Counted from the stretch's first letter, positions 6,864 through 15,750 are shown. The stretch is 30,410 bases of DNA from an uncultured Bacilli bacterium (GCA_944364005.1 CALVVW010000010.1:1-30410), one strand, 5' to 3'. The notes: generated from the letters alone by a model not told the origin. A program made the numbers and translations.

Positions 6864-8186
6864 ATGATGGAAATGTTTAAACTAGTTCGCTTAAAAGAAG
6901 AAAAATATGAAGCATTTTTAAAAGACCAACCAAAATCACACTTTTTACAATCGTATGCCTGGGGCGAATTATCCAAAGTAAAAAAGAACTTAACACCATA
7001 TTATTTAGGACTAATAGATGAAAAGAAGAACATAGTCGCAACCGCACTTTTACTTCAAAAACACTTACCCTTAAATTATTGCTATTTCTACTGTCCTAGA
7101 GGTTATGTAATAGATTATGAAAATGAAGAACTTTTAACGGAAATGACCAAACAAATTATTAAATTTGCAAAAAGTAAAAAAGCAATCTTTGTAAAAATAG
7201 ATCCTGATTTAATATATAAAGACTATAATTATCTAGACGAAGAGCAACCTCTTCCTTATGACACCAACAAAATCTTTGAAACTTTAAAAAAATTAGGATA
7301 CAAACATCAAGGATTTACCAAAAACTTTGAAACAATGCAACCAAGATATACTTTTAGAATCGACTTAAATCAAAGCTTAGAAGAAATAGAATCTCATTTC
7401 TCAAAGACCACAAAACAACGTATCGCAAAAGCAAAAAAACTAGATACCTATGTAGAAATTGGTACAGAAAAAGATTTAAAAGAGTTCTACCATCTAATGA
7501 CTTTAACTGAAACAAGAAAAGATTTCGTCTCTTATAATGAAGATTATTATAATACATTATATGACATATTAAATGGAGGAGAAAATAGTAAAGCAACACT
7601 ATTTTTAGGAAAAGTAGATATCGATAGAACTATTAAAAAGATAAAAGAAAACTTAAAACAAGTAAACAATCAAATATCCATATTACCAATTGATAATTTA
7701 AGTAAAAGTGCAAAAAACAAATTAAATGAACTAACAAAACAAAAAGAAAATTATAATCAAGAAATAAAAAAATATGAAGAATATAAAAAAGAATATGGCA
7801 ACAACTTAACATTAAGTGCTCATATGATTGTAGAATATGCCGATAAAGCCTGGGTATTATATGCAGGAAATCATAATATACTAACAGAAACATATGTAAA
7901 TTATTATACTTATGAAGAACATATTAAATATTGTAAAGAAAAAGGTCTAAAAGTCTATGACCAGTTTGGTACAATAGGTGACCTATCAAAAGATAACCCT
8001 AGATTTGGACTACATGAGTTCAAAAAGAAATTTGGTGGCGACTATATTGAATTTTTAGGAGAATTTGACTATGTCACAAATAAACTAATGTATTTCATTT
8101 TTACAAAACTAGTGCCATTCTATAGAAAAATGATAAGAAATAAAAGTAAGAAGGAGATAGAAAATGAAGTTAAAAATACTAAGTGA
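6864..8186 (+). CDS. FemX/MurM-type peptidoglycan aminoacyltransferase (first of a tandem pair)
   Basis: A FemABX-family protein of 437-440 aa. These GNAT-fold enzymes use aminoacyl-tRNA to attach the interpeptide bridge residues to lipid II at the inner face of the membrane. Family marks are FLQSYAWGELSKVK near 28-40, CPRGYVIDYEN near 77-87, FVKIDPD near 109-115, and the closing block KVYDQFGTIGDLSKDNPRFGLHEFKKKFGG. Residues about 252-312 form the helical coiled-coil arm, resembling seryl-tRNA synthetase, found in FemA/FemX. The first ATG (6864) touches the AAGGAAAGG, so the ATG at 6873 (MFKLVRL) is the likelier start. It overlaps the second copy by 23 bases. The amino acid added cannot be predicted. 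Confidence 0.92.
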   Translation: MMEMFKLVRLKEEKYEAFLKDQPKSHFLQSYAWGELSKVKKNLTPYYLGLIDEKKNIVATALLLQKHLPLNYCYFYCPRGYVIDYENEELLTEMTKQIIKFAKSKKAIFVKIDPDLIYKDYNYLDEEQPLPYDTNKIFETLKKLGYKHQGFTKNFETMQPRYTFRIDLNQSLEEIESHFSKTTKQRIAKAKKLDTYVEIGTEKDLKEFYHLMTLTETRKDFVSYNEDYYNTLYDILNGGENSKATLFLGKVDIDRTIKKIKENLKQVNNQISILPIDNLSKSAKNKLNELTKQKENYNQEIKKYEEYKKEYGNNLTLSAHMIVEYADKAWVLYAGNHNILTETYVNYYTYEEHIKYCKEKGLKVYDQFGTIGDLSKDNPRFGLHEFKKKFGGDYIEFLGEFDYVTNKLMYFIFTKLVPFYRKMIRNKSKKEIENEVKNTK

Positions 8187-9468
8187 AAAAGAATTTCAAA
8201 AATTTGCTGATAATAATCCAGAAATCACTTTCTATCAAACAAAATCCTGGGCTCATCTAAAAAAGAAAAATGGTTGGATAGCTCATTACTTAGGACTAGA
8301 AGATAAAAACCACTTAGTAGCAGCAAGTTTAATTCTAGCAAAAACACTACCAATCATTAAGAAAAAAATGTTTTATGCACCTCGTGGTTTTTTAATCGAT
8401 TATAAGAATAAAGAAGTATTAAAGGAGTTTACAAATCAATTAAAAGATTATGCAAAAAAAGAGCACGCTATCTTTGTAAAAATAGATCCCTACGTAGAAT
8501 ATAAAGAAAGAGATAATAATGGTGATATTGTAGAAAATGGTATTGATAATAGCATCTGTGTAGAAAACTTAAAAGAATTAGGCTATAAACACTTTGGATT
8601 CAATCTAATGCAAGATACCCTTCAACCAAGATGGATGCATGTTATTGAAACAGAAGGAAAATCCTTGGATGATGTAATGAAAGACATGGAATCTAAGACT
8701 AGACAAATACTAAGAAAAAATGAACGTTCTGGAATCCATACAAGAGAAATAACAAAAGAAGAATTACCATTATTTAAAGATATTATGCAAAAAACCAGTG
8801 ATAGACGAGAATTTGTAGATAGACCATTATCTTATTATGAAAGTATGTGGGACTCTCTTCATGACGATGGAATTTTAAAAATATTAGTTGCTGAAATTGA
8901 TTTTACAGAGTTCGAAAAAAACACCAAAGAAGAACTAGAAACAAATGAAAAAGAATTAAAAGACAGAATCTATAAAAAAGAACATAACATATTAAAAATG
9001 AATCCCAAAAAATACGAACAAAACAATAAAAAGAACGAAAACGAAATAGAAAGATTAAAAAAGCAATTAGAAAAAATAAAAGACTACAAAGAAAAATATG
9101 GAGATAAGAAATTACTAGGTGGTATTCTTTTCCTAATCTATGGAAATGAAGTACTTTCTCTCCATGGTGGAACACTTGACGATGTAATGCAATTCCAATC
9201 AGCATATACCATTCATTTTGCTGGTGTAAAATACGCAGTAGAAAACCATTACAAACGATATAATTTCTATGGTATTACCGGAGACTTTAGAAAAGAAAAT
9301 CCTCTATACGGACTATACCTATTCAAAAAAAGCTTTGGTGGACATGTAGTAGAATTAATTGGTGAATTCGACTATATCATATCTCCTTTCTGGTATCATA
9401 CCTATAATATTGCTTTTAATATATACCATAAACTAAAAACAATAAGAAAAGCTAGACATCAAAAATAA
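8164..9468 (+). CDS. FemX/MurM-type peptidoglycan aminoacyltransferase (second of a tandem pair)
   Basis: A 434-aa paralogue of the preceding gene: FYQTKSWAHLKKK near 23-35, APRGFLIDYKN near 72-82, FVKIDP near 104-109, LGYKHFGFNLMQDTLQPRW near 139-157 and FYGITGDFRKENPLYGLYLF near the C-terminus. A long lysine/glutamate coiled-coil arm spans about 246-313, slightly longer than in the first copy. AAGGAG precedes the ATG by 8 bases, inside the end of the upstream gene, so the two are co-translated. Two consecutive FemX enzymes usually add successive residues of a dipeptide or longer bridge (as MurM/MurN or FemA/FemB do). That order of action here is inference. Confidence 0.92.
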   Translation: MKLKILSEKEFQKFADNNPEITFYQTKSWAHLKKKNGWIAHYLGLEDKNHLVAASLILAKTLPIIKKKMFYAPRGFLIDYKNKEVLKEFTNQLKDYAKKEHAIFVKIDPYVEYKERDNNGDIVENGIDNSICVENLKELGYKHFGFNLMQDTLQPRWMHVIETEGKSLDDVMKDMESKTRQILRKNERSGIHTREITKEELPLFKDIMQKTSDRREFVDRPLSYYESMWDSLHDDGILKILVAEIDFTEFEKNTKEELETNEKELKDRIYKKEHNILKMNPKKYEQNNKKNENEIERLKKQLEKIKDYKEKYGDKKLLGGILFLIYGNEVLSLHGGTLDDVMQFQSAYTIHFAGVKYAVENHYKRYNFYGITGDFRKENPLYGLYLFKKSFGGHVVELIGEFDYIISPFWYHTYNIAFNIYHKLKTIRKARHQK

Positions 9469-9481
9469 TTAGATATATAAT
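9453..9481 (+). promoter_or_regulatory. promoter of the 121-aa gene
   Basis: -35 TAGACA (9453-9458), 17-bp spacer, -10 TATAAT (9476-9481). It lies across the end of the second femX gene, so the 121-aa gene can be expressed on its own. Confidence 0.7.
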
Positions 9482-9506
9482 AAAAAACATCAGGGAGGTA
9501 TATGTT

Positions 9507-9872
9507 ATGGAAAAAGGAAAAACAACAACTTATGCTAAAATTGTTGTAGATTGCATAAAAAATGATGCTCAAGATATTAGAATGGGAGGACCAGAATATT
9601 TAGGATTTGACTTTTTTATAGACAACAAACAAACAGAAGAAATTAAAACTTTTATTAAAGAAACATTAGAAGAAAATAAGGTACCTTTAATAAATATGTA
9701 TAGCGAAGATGTAGAAGAACAACCAGATTATCTATGGAACAAACAAAAAATAAAACAAGAAATAGAAAAAGAAATAGACTGGTATATTGTAGCAGGATAC
9801 ATCGATGAGCCAGAGGCAGAAACAGTTGACGATATAGAAAAAACATTAGAAAAAACTCCTAATAAAAACTAG
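9507..9872 (+). CDS. unknown 121-aa acidic protein
   Basis: A small soluble protein starting after GGGAGG (9 bases upstream of ATG). It begins MEKGKTTTYAKIVVDCIKND, followed by GGPEYLGFDFFIDNKQTEEI, an E/K-rich helix, and IDWYIVAGYIDEPEAETVDD near the C-terminus. Predicted alternating strand/helix with no membrane segment, Cys cluster or catalytic motif. It has its own consensus promoter and a terminator 17 bases after the stop, so it is a monocistronic gene. I do not recognise the family. Confidence 0.72.
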   Translation: MEKGKTTTYAKIVVDCIKNDAQDIRMGGPEYLGFDFFIDNKQTEEIKTFIKETLEENKVPLINMYSEDVEEQPDYLWNKQKIKQEIEKEIDWYIVAGYIDEPEAETVDDIEKTLEKTPNKN

Positions 9873-9888
9873 AAGCTTTCAAAACTTT

Positions 9889-9915
9889 AAGATGATATGA
9901 AATATCATCTTTTAT
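9889..9915 (+). terminator. terminator between convergent genes
   Basis: AAGATGATAT and ATATCATCTT form a perfect 10-bp stem with loop GAA, followed by TTATTT on the plus strand. It ends the 121-aa gene and overlaps the stop of the converging flippase gene. Usefulness in the other direction is doubtful because the T-run there is interrupted. Confidence 0.78.
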
Positions 9916-11558
9916 TTATGCTTAATCCATTTATCCAAACGACTACCAAATATTCTCTTCATAACTTTAAATCGATACATATAAATAAAATAAGTAATAC
10001 CACCAATACCAGTATAAAGAACGATATAAATAAAGCTAATTCCTCGACTAGTAGTATCAGGAACTATAAAGTTTACTAAAAATAATACAAACACCATCAA
10101 CATAGAACCACACAAAATATCAATAAAGTTTTTAGCAAACTCTTCATAATTAATATGATACTTTCTCTTCATTTGAATAATACAAATTAAGAATGATACA
10201 AAATATCCAATTAAACTAGCCGTAATAACACCATAATAAGCAGGAAGACCCATTTTATAAAAAGCACCAAGCAAATTATCATTTAAAAGAAACTTTAATA
10301 ATACCCCGATAAATAAACTAAAAATAACTGTTTTATAATCCTTTAACACTTGTACAATAGAAACCGTAGAAGTAAAAAGACCAATCATAAAACCAACAAA
10401 AACAAAATAAGCTAACACACTTGGTCCATAAACACTATCTCCATAAAAAACCATCCAAATGTATTTAGACAAAAAGCTAATCCCTAACGTCATAGGTACT
10501 GTAAAAAATAATAAAATACTAAGAGTTTGATTTACTTTTAAATTAATATCTTCCTGATCTTTCTTTACAAAACTACTAGTTAAATTAGGAATTAAACTAA
10601 CGATAATTCCCGTAGAAACAGCAAGTAATATCATATTAAACTTATTAGCCCAGGTAGATAACATACTCATAACACTCTCAGCATCAACAACAGAAAATCT
10701 AGCATGAGAGACAAGGCCTTGAACAACCGTAACCATATCAATATAACTATATAAAGATTTAAACACATCAATCATAATAAAGGGAATAGCATAAATGATA
10801 ATCTTTTTAAATATTTGCTTATTAGTAATAATAGGTTCATTAACAGAACGTATCTTTTCATTAAACTTAGAACGATTTTTTCTCTTCTTAATAACTAAAT
10901 ATAAATAAGAAACAATTGCGCCGGCGGTTGCTCCAAAAACAGCAATACCAACCGCAGAAGTTAATGATAGTTTAAATACCTTTAAAGCCATAAAGCTACC
11001 AAGAACAATAACCAAAACACGTACTAATTGCTCTAACACTTGGGAAAAAGAAGGTGGTTCCATAAATCTATGGCCTTCAAAATATCCCCGGTAAATACTA
11101 AGAACAGGAACAACCAAAATAGCTGTACCAATAACTCTAATTACAAAAGTAACATCTTCTATCGTATTACCACCAGTTAAATCTCCCAGAACTGTCTTAG
11201 CTATCCAAGGAGCAAATAAAAGTAATAAAAGAAAACAAACAAACCCTAATAACAAAGCAATATTTTTACCAATAATAAAAGCTCGCTTTTTAGCATTATA
11301 ATAACCTAAGGTTTGATATTCTGAGACAATCTTACTAATCGCTAAAGGTATACCTGCAGAAGATAAAGACATAAAAAGTAAATAAATGGTGTATGCATAC
11401 CCGTATAAGGCACCGCCCTCTTCCCCTATAATAGCATGAAAAGGAATAACATAGACAATACCTAATATCTTTGTTAAAACAATACCTAAAGTTGCAATAA
11501 AGGCACCTTTAATAAAACCACTTTTTTGCATACTAACTTTCTTTCTCTTCTTCGCCAT
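9912..11558 (-). CDS. MurJ/YtgP/SpoVB-type lipid II flippase (MOP superfamily)
   Basis: A 548-aa polytopic membrane protein with about 14 hydrophobic helices. The N-terminus KGAFIATLGIVLTKILGIVY leading into the first helix is typical of the YtgP/SpoVB branch of the polysaccharide transporter family. LSSAGIPLAISKIVSEY near 80-97 and the FMEPPSFSQVLEQLVRVLV segment near 150-170 are characteristic positions. Length matches Bacillus YtgP (about 540 aa). Expected to move lipid II or a related lipid-linked sugar across the membrane, which fits the adjacent FemX genes that modify lipid II. The start ATG has GGAGG 6 bases upstream and an extended -10 TATGAT. Whether it is the main MurJ, a sporulation SpoVB or an exopolysaccharide flippase cannot be told from sequence alone. 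Confidence 0.9.
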   Translation of the reverse strand: MAKKRKKVSMQKSGFIKGAFIATLGIVLTKILGIVYVIPFHAIIGEEGGALYGYAYTIYLLFMSLSSAGIPLAISKIVSEYQTLGYYNAKKRAFIIGKNIALLLGFVCFLLLLLFAPWIAKTVLGDLTGGNTIEDVTFVIRVIGTAILVVPVLSIYRGYFEGHRFMEPPSFSQVLEQLVRVLVIVLGSFMALKVFKLSLTSAVGIAVFGATAGAIVSYLYLVIKKRKNRSKFNEKIRSVNEPIITNKQIFKKIIIYAIPFIMIDVFKSLYSYIDMVTVVQGLVSHARFSVVDAESVMSMLSTWANKFNMILLAVSTGIIVSLIPNLTSSFVKKDQEDINLKVNQTLSILLFFTVPMTLGISFLSKYIWMVFYGDSVYGPSVLAYFVFVGFMIGLFTSTVSIVQVLKDYKTVIFSLFIGVLLKFLLNDNLLGAFYKMGLPAYYGVITASLIGYFVSFLICIIQMKRKYHINYEEFAKNFIDILCGSMLMVFVLFLVNFIVPDTTSRGISFIYIVLYTGIGGITYFIYMYRFKVMKRIFGSRLDKWIKHK

Positions 11559-11609
11559 ATACTTCCTCCATTATTAAAATCATATCACAAAATAAAAGAA
11601 AAATCACAA
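11559..11609 (-). promoter_or_regulatory. extended -10 promoter of the flippase gene
   Basis: TGATATGAT on the minus strand, with GGAGG before the ATG. The 51-base gap contains no terminator hairpin for the upstream 376-aa gene, so readthrough from that operon is possible. Confidence 0.5.
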
Positions 11610-12740
11610 CTACTTAGTTACAATTTTCCTTTTTTTAGAATTATTATCAAAAGCTAATAACTGATTAAAATACTCAAAGTCTTTTTCTGGCTTAGAATAA
11701 GTTTCTCCTAACAAAATAGCTTCAGGATACTTTTTATTTTCTAAAGATATAATAAACTCACTTTGATAATCCTGATCAAGCATATCCCAGTACTTTTTTC
11801 TATCATCAACAGATAAAGTAGAAAAAATAGAAGAAGCATTACTAACAAATAAATCTACAATAGTAATCTGATCTAAAAGATTATTAGATAACATATTACT
11901 AGATACATACTGCATCTCTTGAAACAAAGCTTCTATCTTTTCAACAGGATTATCTAAAACATTTAAATACTCTAAAAAACTTTGAAACGTAGCAGGTGTA
12001 TAAACTTGCAATTTAGAAGAACCTTCTTTTACAGATTGAATCTCACTCTGTAACTTATCTAATTCAGTAACAAAAGAAGAAAGCGTCATATCAAGTGCCA
12101 CTCCATCTAAAGTAGACGAACTTTCATCATATTGCTTTAAAATTTTAGAAAGTCTCTGATAATAAACTGCCTGCATTTCAATAGGAAGCTCTGTAACCAT
12201 ACTTTGAATATTACCAGTAAGTTGCAAAAAGGTCATACTATTAGTAACAGACGGAATGACTTCTTCATTTACTGCATTCATCATTTTTTTATCTTGATTA
12301 GGATTAACTAAATAAACATTCTGATTAGCATACTGTAATATCATATTATAACGTTCTACATCGTGATGTTCTTTAATATATTGATCAATTAAATCCGGAG
12401 AGGAAATACTATCACTAACCTCACCATCCTCAAAAACACAAAACGAAATAGAAGGATCCATAGAGCTTTCCAATCTATCTTTTTGTCTCAAAACGGACTT
12501 ATGATTTGTATAATGTTGATAAGACATAATAGGTATACTAATACCAGTGGCAATATCAATAGCATAGCCTTTTTGATCAGCATCAGGCATAACAAACAAT
12601 TCCACTTTCTCTGATTCTTTTAAAAGTCTCTGAAAAGCCTTAGAATAAGATTGAAAAAAGCCATGATACTCTAAATCTTTAGGAAAACCATCTTTATAAT
12701 AATAAGCATTCATCTTATAAACATTATCGTAACTACTCAT
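11610..12740 (-). CDS. unknown protein, paralogue of the upstream 607-aa protein
   Basis: Taken from the ATG at 12740 (MSSYDNVYKMNAYYYKDGF), 376 aa, because GGGTGG lies at the right distance. A longer reading from 12776 would run back inside the upstream gene. The start overlaps the upstream stop by 8 bases. Two regions resemble the upstream protein. One is an N-terminal strand module ending DQKGYAIDIATGISIPIMSY, compared with KPGYVQEISTAILLPIIG upstream. The other is a helical block TNSMTFLQLTGNI then LPIEMQAVYYQRLSKILKQY. The second half is helical, with coiled-coil tendency. The C-terminal tail is basic (NNSKKRKIVTK). No membrane segment and no catalytic motif is visible. Function unknown. 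Confidence 0.75.
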   Translation of the reverse strand: MSSYDNVYKMNAYYYKDGFPKDLEYHGFFQSYSKAFQRLLKESEKVELFVMPDADQKGYAIDIATGISIPIMSYQHYTNHKSVLRQKDRLESSMDPSISFCVFEDGEVSDSISSPDLIDQYIKEHHDVERYNMILQYANQNVYLVNPNQDKKMMNAVNEEVIPSVTNSMTFLQLTGNIQSMVTELPIEMQAVYYQRLSKILKQYDESSSTLDGVALDMTLSSFVTELDKLQSEIQSVKEGSSKLQVYTPATFQSFLEYLNVLDNPVEKIEALFQEMQYVSSNMLSNNLLDQITIVDLFVSNASSIFSTLSVDDRKKYWDMLDQDYQSEFIISLENKKYPEAILLGETYSKPEKDFEYFNQLLAFDNNSKKRKIVTK

Positions 12741-14556
12741 AAATACCACCCTTTTTTGCAAAAACTTTATCACCATCTAACTTACTATAACAAGAAACAG
12801 TATCAATCACATAACCTCTTAAAAAATCACTATCACGTTCTAGTAATCCCTGTTTATCACGATTTAATTGACGTAATATAGAAACAACTTCAACATCTCC
12901 ATCACTAAAAGTAATCTTATCAATATGATTATCAATAACAGTTGATAACTGTTGAATAGTAAAATCATTCATAAAAGCGATAGAATTTCTTTGATCAACT
13001 TCATCTAAAATTATTAACTGCTGAAATAAAGCCTCATATATTTTATTTTGTACTTCTAAACTAGCCAGTAAGTTTTTAGGATATAAAGCACTTTGCTGCC
13101 AAAAATTAACAGAAAAATAATATAAATTTCGAAAATTATTAACAGAATCTGTAGACTCACATTTCAAATAATCAATATACGTATCCACCCAATTAAAATC
13201 ATCCATATAAGACTTTTCTTGATTAGAAATACAACCTTCAATATCAACAAGTTCTTTCAAAAAAGAATTATCAACTTCTGCTTCGGTCTGAAAAGACAAT
13301 ACATTTTTATCAAGCTCTGCAATCTGAAAATCTCTCTTTTGAAGTATACTTTCCAATTTATTATGAAACTCTTGCTTTTTAGAAACAGGAAGTCTAGATA
13401 ATATAATCTGTTGCCTAAGTTTTAATATATTAGTAAGAGAATTAGAAAAAGTAGAATTATCAAAAGAAAGTAAAATATTATGATTATCAAAATCATTTTC
13501 TAAGACTTCCAAAGTATCAGATACATCATTCTCTGTGTGAATAATTTCAGGAGATGGTAAAACATTATTTTTTTCAAAATAAGAGTTTAATTTAAATGGA
13601 AAATCATCATAATGCTTTTTATACTCTTTAATTTCTAATTTAGAAGGAACAATTAAAGACTTATCATCTCTAGGCATAAAGACAAAAAAAGAAAGTAAAT
13701 CGTTATCAGTTCCCTCTCTACCATTTACCATAAGAGTAGCCTCTCCTGTTTTTTCATCTAACTGATAATAGACATAAGGAATTTCCTTTTTAGTTCTAAC
13801 TTCACGTAATTTTCCATCCCTACCAAACTTAACACATAATTTTTCTAACATAGTATCACTAAATTGAAAATCATGAAATTTCAAATCATAAAAGATAGTT
13901 TGACCAAAATCTTCGATAGATTCATATCGGTCTTTCAAAGGAAGTTTAACACCATCTTCTAAATAAGTAGAAGAAACAAAATAAGTTTGATTCACCTGAT
14001 AAGGACAAGAAATCGCCCCGGAAAAAATAGAATTTCTCTCACGCATAGTATAAGCAATTTTAATTCTAAAAGAAGCAGCATCCTGACTAGAAGACCTCAC
14101 AAAACTAGAATTTGGAAAAAAAGAACTTAAATACTGATAACGTCTATCATAATTACTATATCTCTTTAAATATTGAACAACATCAGGAATAGAAACCGGA
14201 TTTCGATAAAGATTAAAATCAACAACTCCATATCCAAAATCATCCAAATCACGATTTAAAAAATGCATAACATTAACAGGAACAGATTGCTTTGTAGCAG
14301 TACCATATTTATGCATTTTCCAAGTATAATTGGAAGTATCCACTTCCTCAGAAACATATTCAATTCTACTACCAATAATCGGTAATAATATAGCTGTTGA
14401 AATTTCTTGAACATAACCAGGTTTATCACTTTCAGTCACATATATAACATCTGAATTGTAAGGATCGTTTAAAATAGTAGAAGAAATGTCTTTTATCATA
14501 TCCTCTTCCAAAACTTGACCAGATAAATAACAAAGTTTCGTACAATAAACTTGCAT
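12733..14556 (-). CDS. unknown 607-aa protein, first of a paralogous pair
   Basis: The start at 14556 (MQVYCTKLCYLSG) is fixed by AAGGAGG and by a consensus promoter at 14584-14612 whose transcript would begin downstream of any earlier start. The protein has an N-terminal strand-rich module (KPGYVQEISTAILLPIIG near residue 47), a middle region with FGYGVVDFNLYRNPVSIPDV, and a helical C-terminal half. It includes FSNSLTNILKL then LPVSKKQEFHNKLESILQKRD, which lines up with a block in the next gene. No transmembrane helix, signal peptide or enzyme signature is seen. It is co-transcribed with the 376-aa paralogue (8-base overlap) and lies just after a Cse60-like gene. Function unknown. Confidence 0.78.
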   Translation of the reverse strand: MQVYCTKLCYLSGQVLEEDMIKDISSTILNDPYNSDVIYVTESDKPGYVQEISTAILLPIIGSRIEYVSEEVDTSNYTWKMHKYGTATKQSVPVNVMHFLNRDLDDFGYGVVDFNLYRNPVSIPDVVQYLKRYSNYDRRYQYLSSFFPNSSFVRSSSQDAASFRIKIAYTMRERNSIFSGAISCPYQVNQTYFVSSTYLEDGVKLPLKDRYESIEDFGQTIFYDLKFHDFQFSDTMLEKLCVKFGRDGKLREVRTKKEIPYVYYQLDEKTGEATLMVNGREGTDNDLLSFFVFMPRDDKSLIVPSKLEIKEYKKHYDDFPFKLNSYFEKNNVLPSPEIIHTENDVSDTLEVLENDFDNHNILLSFDNSTFSNSLTNILKLRQQIILSRLPVSKKQEFHNKLESILQKRDFQIAELDKNVLSFQTEAEVDNSFLKELVDIEGCISNQEKSYMDDFNWVDTYIDYLKCESTDSVNNFRNLYYFSVNFWQQSALYPKNLLASLEVQNKIYEALFQQLIILDEVDQRNSIAFMNDFTIQQLSTVIDNHIDKITFSDGDVEVVSILRQLNRDKQGLLERDSDFLRGYVIDTVSCYSKLDGDKVFAKKGGIYE

Positions 14557-14583
14557 AAATAGCCTCCTTATAAAAGTAAGCAT

Positions 14584-14612
14584 ATTATACAAAAAATATT
14601 TAAAAAAGTAAA
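14584..14612 (-). promoter_or_regulatory. promoter of the paralogous-pair operon
   Basis: -35 TTTACT (14607-14612), 17-bp spacer, -10 TATAAT (14584-14589). The predicted start near 14577 means that the ATG at 14556 must be used for the first gene. Confidence 0.75.
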
Positions 14613-14620
14613 TATAAACA

Positions 14621-14797
14621 TTAATAATAAACAATCATAGCTGAAAAACAAAATACTTGTTCTTCACTAAAAATTCCTATACTAACCTGATATTTTATAT
14701 CAACAACTTCCCCATCTAAATCTTCTAAAAACTCATTAATATCACATTCTAAATCCTTTTCATCTTCTTCATCAAATATTTTAACTTTCACTTTCAT
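14621..14797 (-). CDS. Cse60-like (DUF2758) small protein
   Basis: A 58-aa gene. It begins MKVKVKIFDEEDEKDLECDI, then NEFLEDLDGEVVDIKYQVSI, and ends FCFSAMIVYY before TAA. The FDEE-x-EKDLE start followed by xINxFL and a V-x-D-I-K strand is the pattern of the Cse60 family (named from a sigma-E-dependent Bacillus gene), which also occurs in non-sporulating Bacillota. AAGGTG lies immediately upstream, and a GTG two codons in may be the real start (8 bases after the AGG). It sits just after the terminator of the PHP gene and 64 bases before the paralogous pair, which has its own promoter. The function of the family is unknown. Confidence 0.75.
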   Translation of the reverse strand: MKVKVKIFDEEDEKDLECDINEFLEDLDGEVVDIKYQVSIGIFSEEQVFCFSAMIVYY

Positions 14798-14813
14798 CAC
14801 CTTATATATAGTA

Positions 14814-14847
14814 TAAAAAAAGTTTTCAACAAAAATTGTTGAAAACT
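14814..14847 (-). terminator. terminator of the PHP-domain gene
   Basis: On the minus strand a 12-bp stem (AGTTTTCAACAA with TTGTTGAAAACT, 3-base loop) is followed by seven T. It lies 10 bases after the stop at 14857. Confidence 0.9.
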
Positions 14848-14856
14848 AGTACAAAT

Positions 14857-15750
14857 CTAATTTAATAACCAATCGACAAGATGATCAATGTATTTTTCAT
14901 CCACTCGTATACCTTCACCTTTAAAACCAATCACAGGATGTAAACCATCTTTATTATGAAAATCTGAACCTATAGTCATTTTTAAATTATGTTCTTTAGC
15001 AAACTCATTCCAAAAATCGACTTCATTAATTTTATTATTATTTTTATCAATATAAATATAATTAGATTCAATTCCATCAGCACGCATCTCTTGAACCAGT
15101 CTTAAAGTATCTTCAGGCATAAAATTGTCTTCATATTTATAAGCAACAGGATGAGCAAGTACCACTTTACCTCCAGCAAGTCGAATTAATTCTGCAGCTT
15201 CTACTGGAGTAACTGTATTCTTCTTAACATAAGCAGGACATCCTTCATTCATAATAGTTTCAATAAACTCACCTTTTTCAGGAATATGCCCGAATACTTC
15301 TAATAACTTTTCTTTATTATCAGGATTGCTAACAACATCTAAAGAAATATGAGCCTTAGTAACAGCTTCTATCTTGTCAAGCTCCGAAGTATGAACAACA
15401 TAACCTAACTCTTCTAATTTAGCTGCAACTCCATATAAATAATCATGTCTTGCATTTCTTAAAGACTTTAATTTTTCTAAAAAAGTTTTATTCTGTAAAT
15501 CAAAATTATATCCCAAAACATGAATACCACACTTCTTAATTTTAGTAGAAATCTCAACAGCAGGAATAATTAGAATATTTTTACTCTTTGCATATTGAAA
15601 TAATTCGTCACTATAAGCATCCACTGTATCATGATCTGCAATAGAAAGAACACTTACTCCGTTATTAACAGCTTCATCAATAATTTCTTTAGGTGTCATA
15701 GCACCATCGGAACAATTAGTATGAATATGTAAATCAATTATTTTCTCCAT
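14857..15750 (-). CDS. PHP-domain phosphoesterase (RNase AM/YciV-like)
   Basis: A 297-aa metal-dependent phosphoesterase. Motif I is DLHIHTNCSDG at residues 6-16 (HxH metal ligands), motif II IADHDTVDAY near 38-47, then IPAVEIST near 61-68 (Glu ligand), LAHPVAYK near 200 and GSDFHNKDG near 264. All usual metal-binding residues are present. Members of this branch act on nucleoside 3',5'-bisphosphates or the 5' ends of short RNAs. The sequence does not distinguish the two. The ATG at 15750 has AGAAGGG upstream and overlaps the 3' end of the broken gene by 13 bases, so its translation was probably once coupled to that gene. Ends in a strong terminator. Confidence 0.93.
   Translation of the reverse strand: MEKIIDLHIHTNCSDGAMTPKEIIDEAVNNGVSVLSIADHDTVDAYSDELFQYAKSKNILIIPAVEISTKIKKCGIHVLGYNFDLQNKTFLEKLKSLRNARHDYLYGVAAKLEELGYVVHTSELDKIEAVTKAHISLDVVSNPDNKEKLLEVFGHIPEKGEFIETIMNEGCPAYVKKNTVTPVEAAELIRLAGGKVVLAHPVAYKYEDNFMPEDTLRLVQEMRADGIESNYIYIDKNNNKINEVDFWNEFAKEHNLKMTIGSDFHNKDGLHPVIGFKGEGIRVDEKYIDHLVDWLLN

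Noticed and set aside
7354..7893. Minus-strand frames inside the first femX gene
   Set aside because: Leu/Phe/Tyr-rich shadow translations of A-rich coding DNA, without ribosome binding sites.
14557..14634. N-terminal extension of the 607-aa protein to 14634
   Set aside because: It would overlap the Cse60-like stop and lie upstream of the predicted transcript start. AAGGAGG is correctly placed only for the ATG at 14556.
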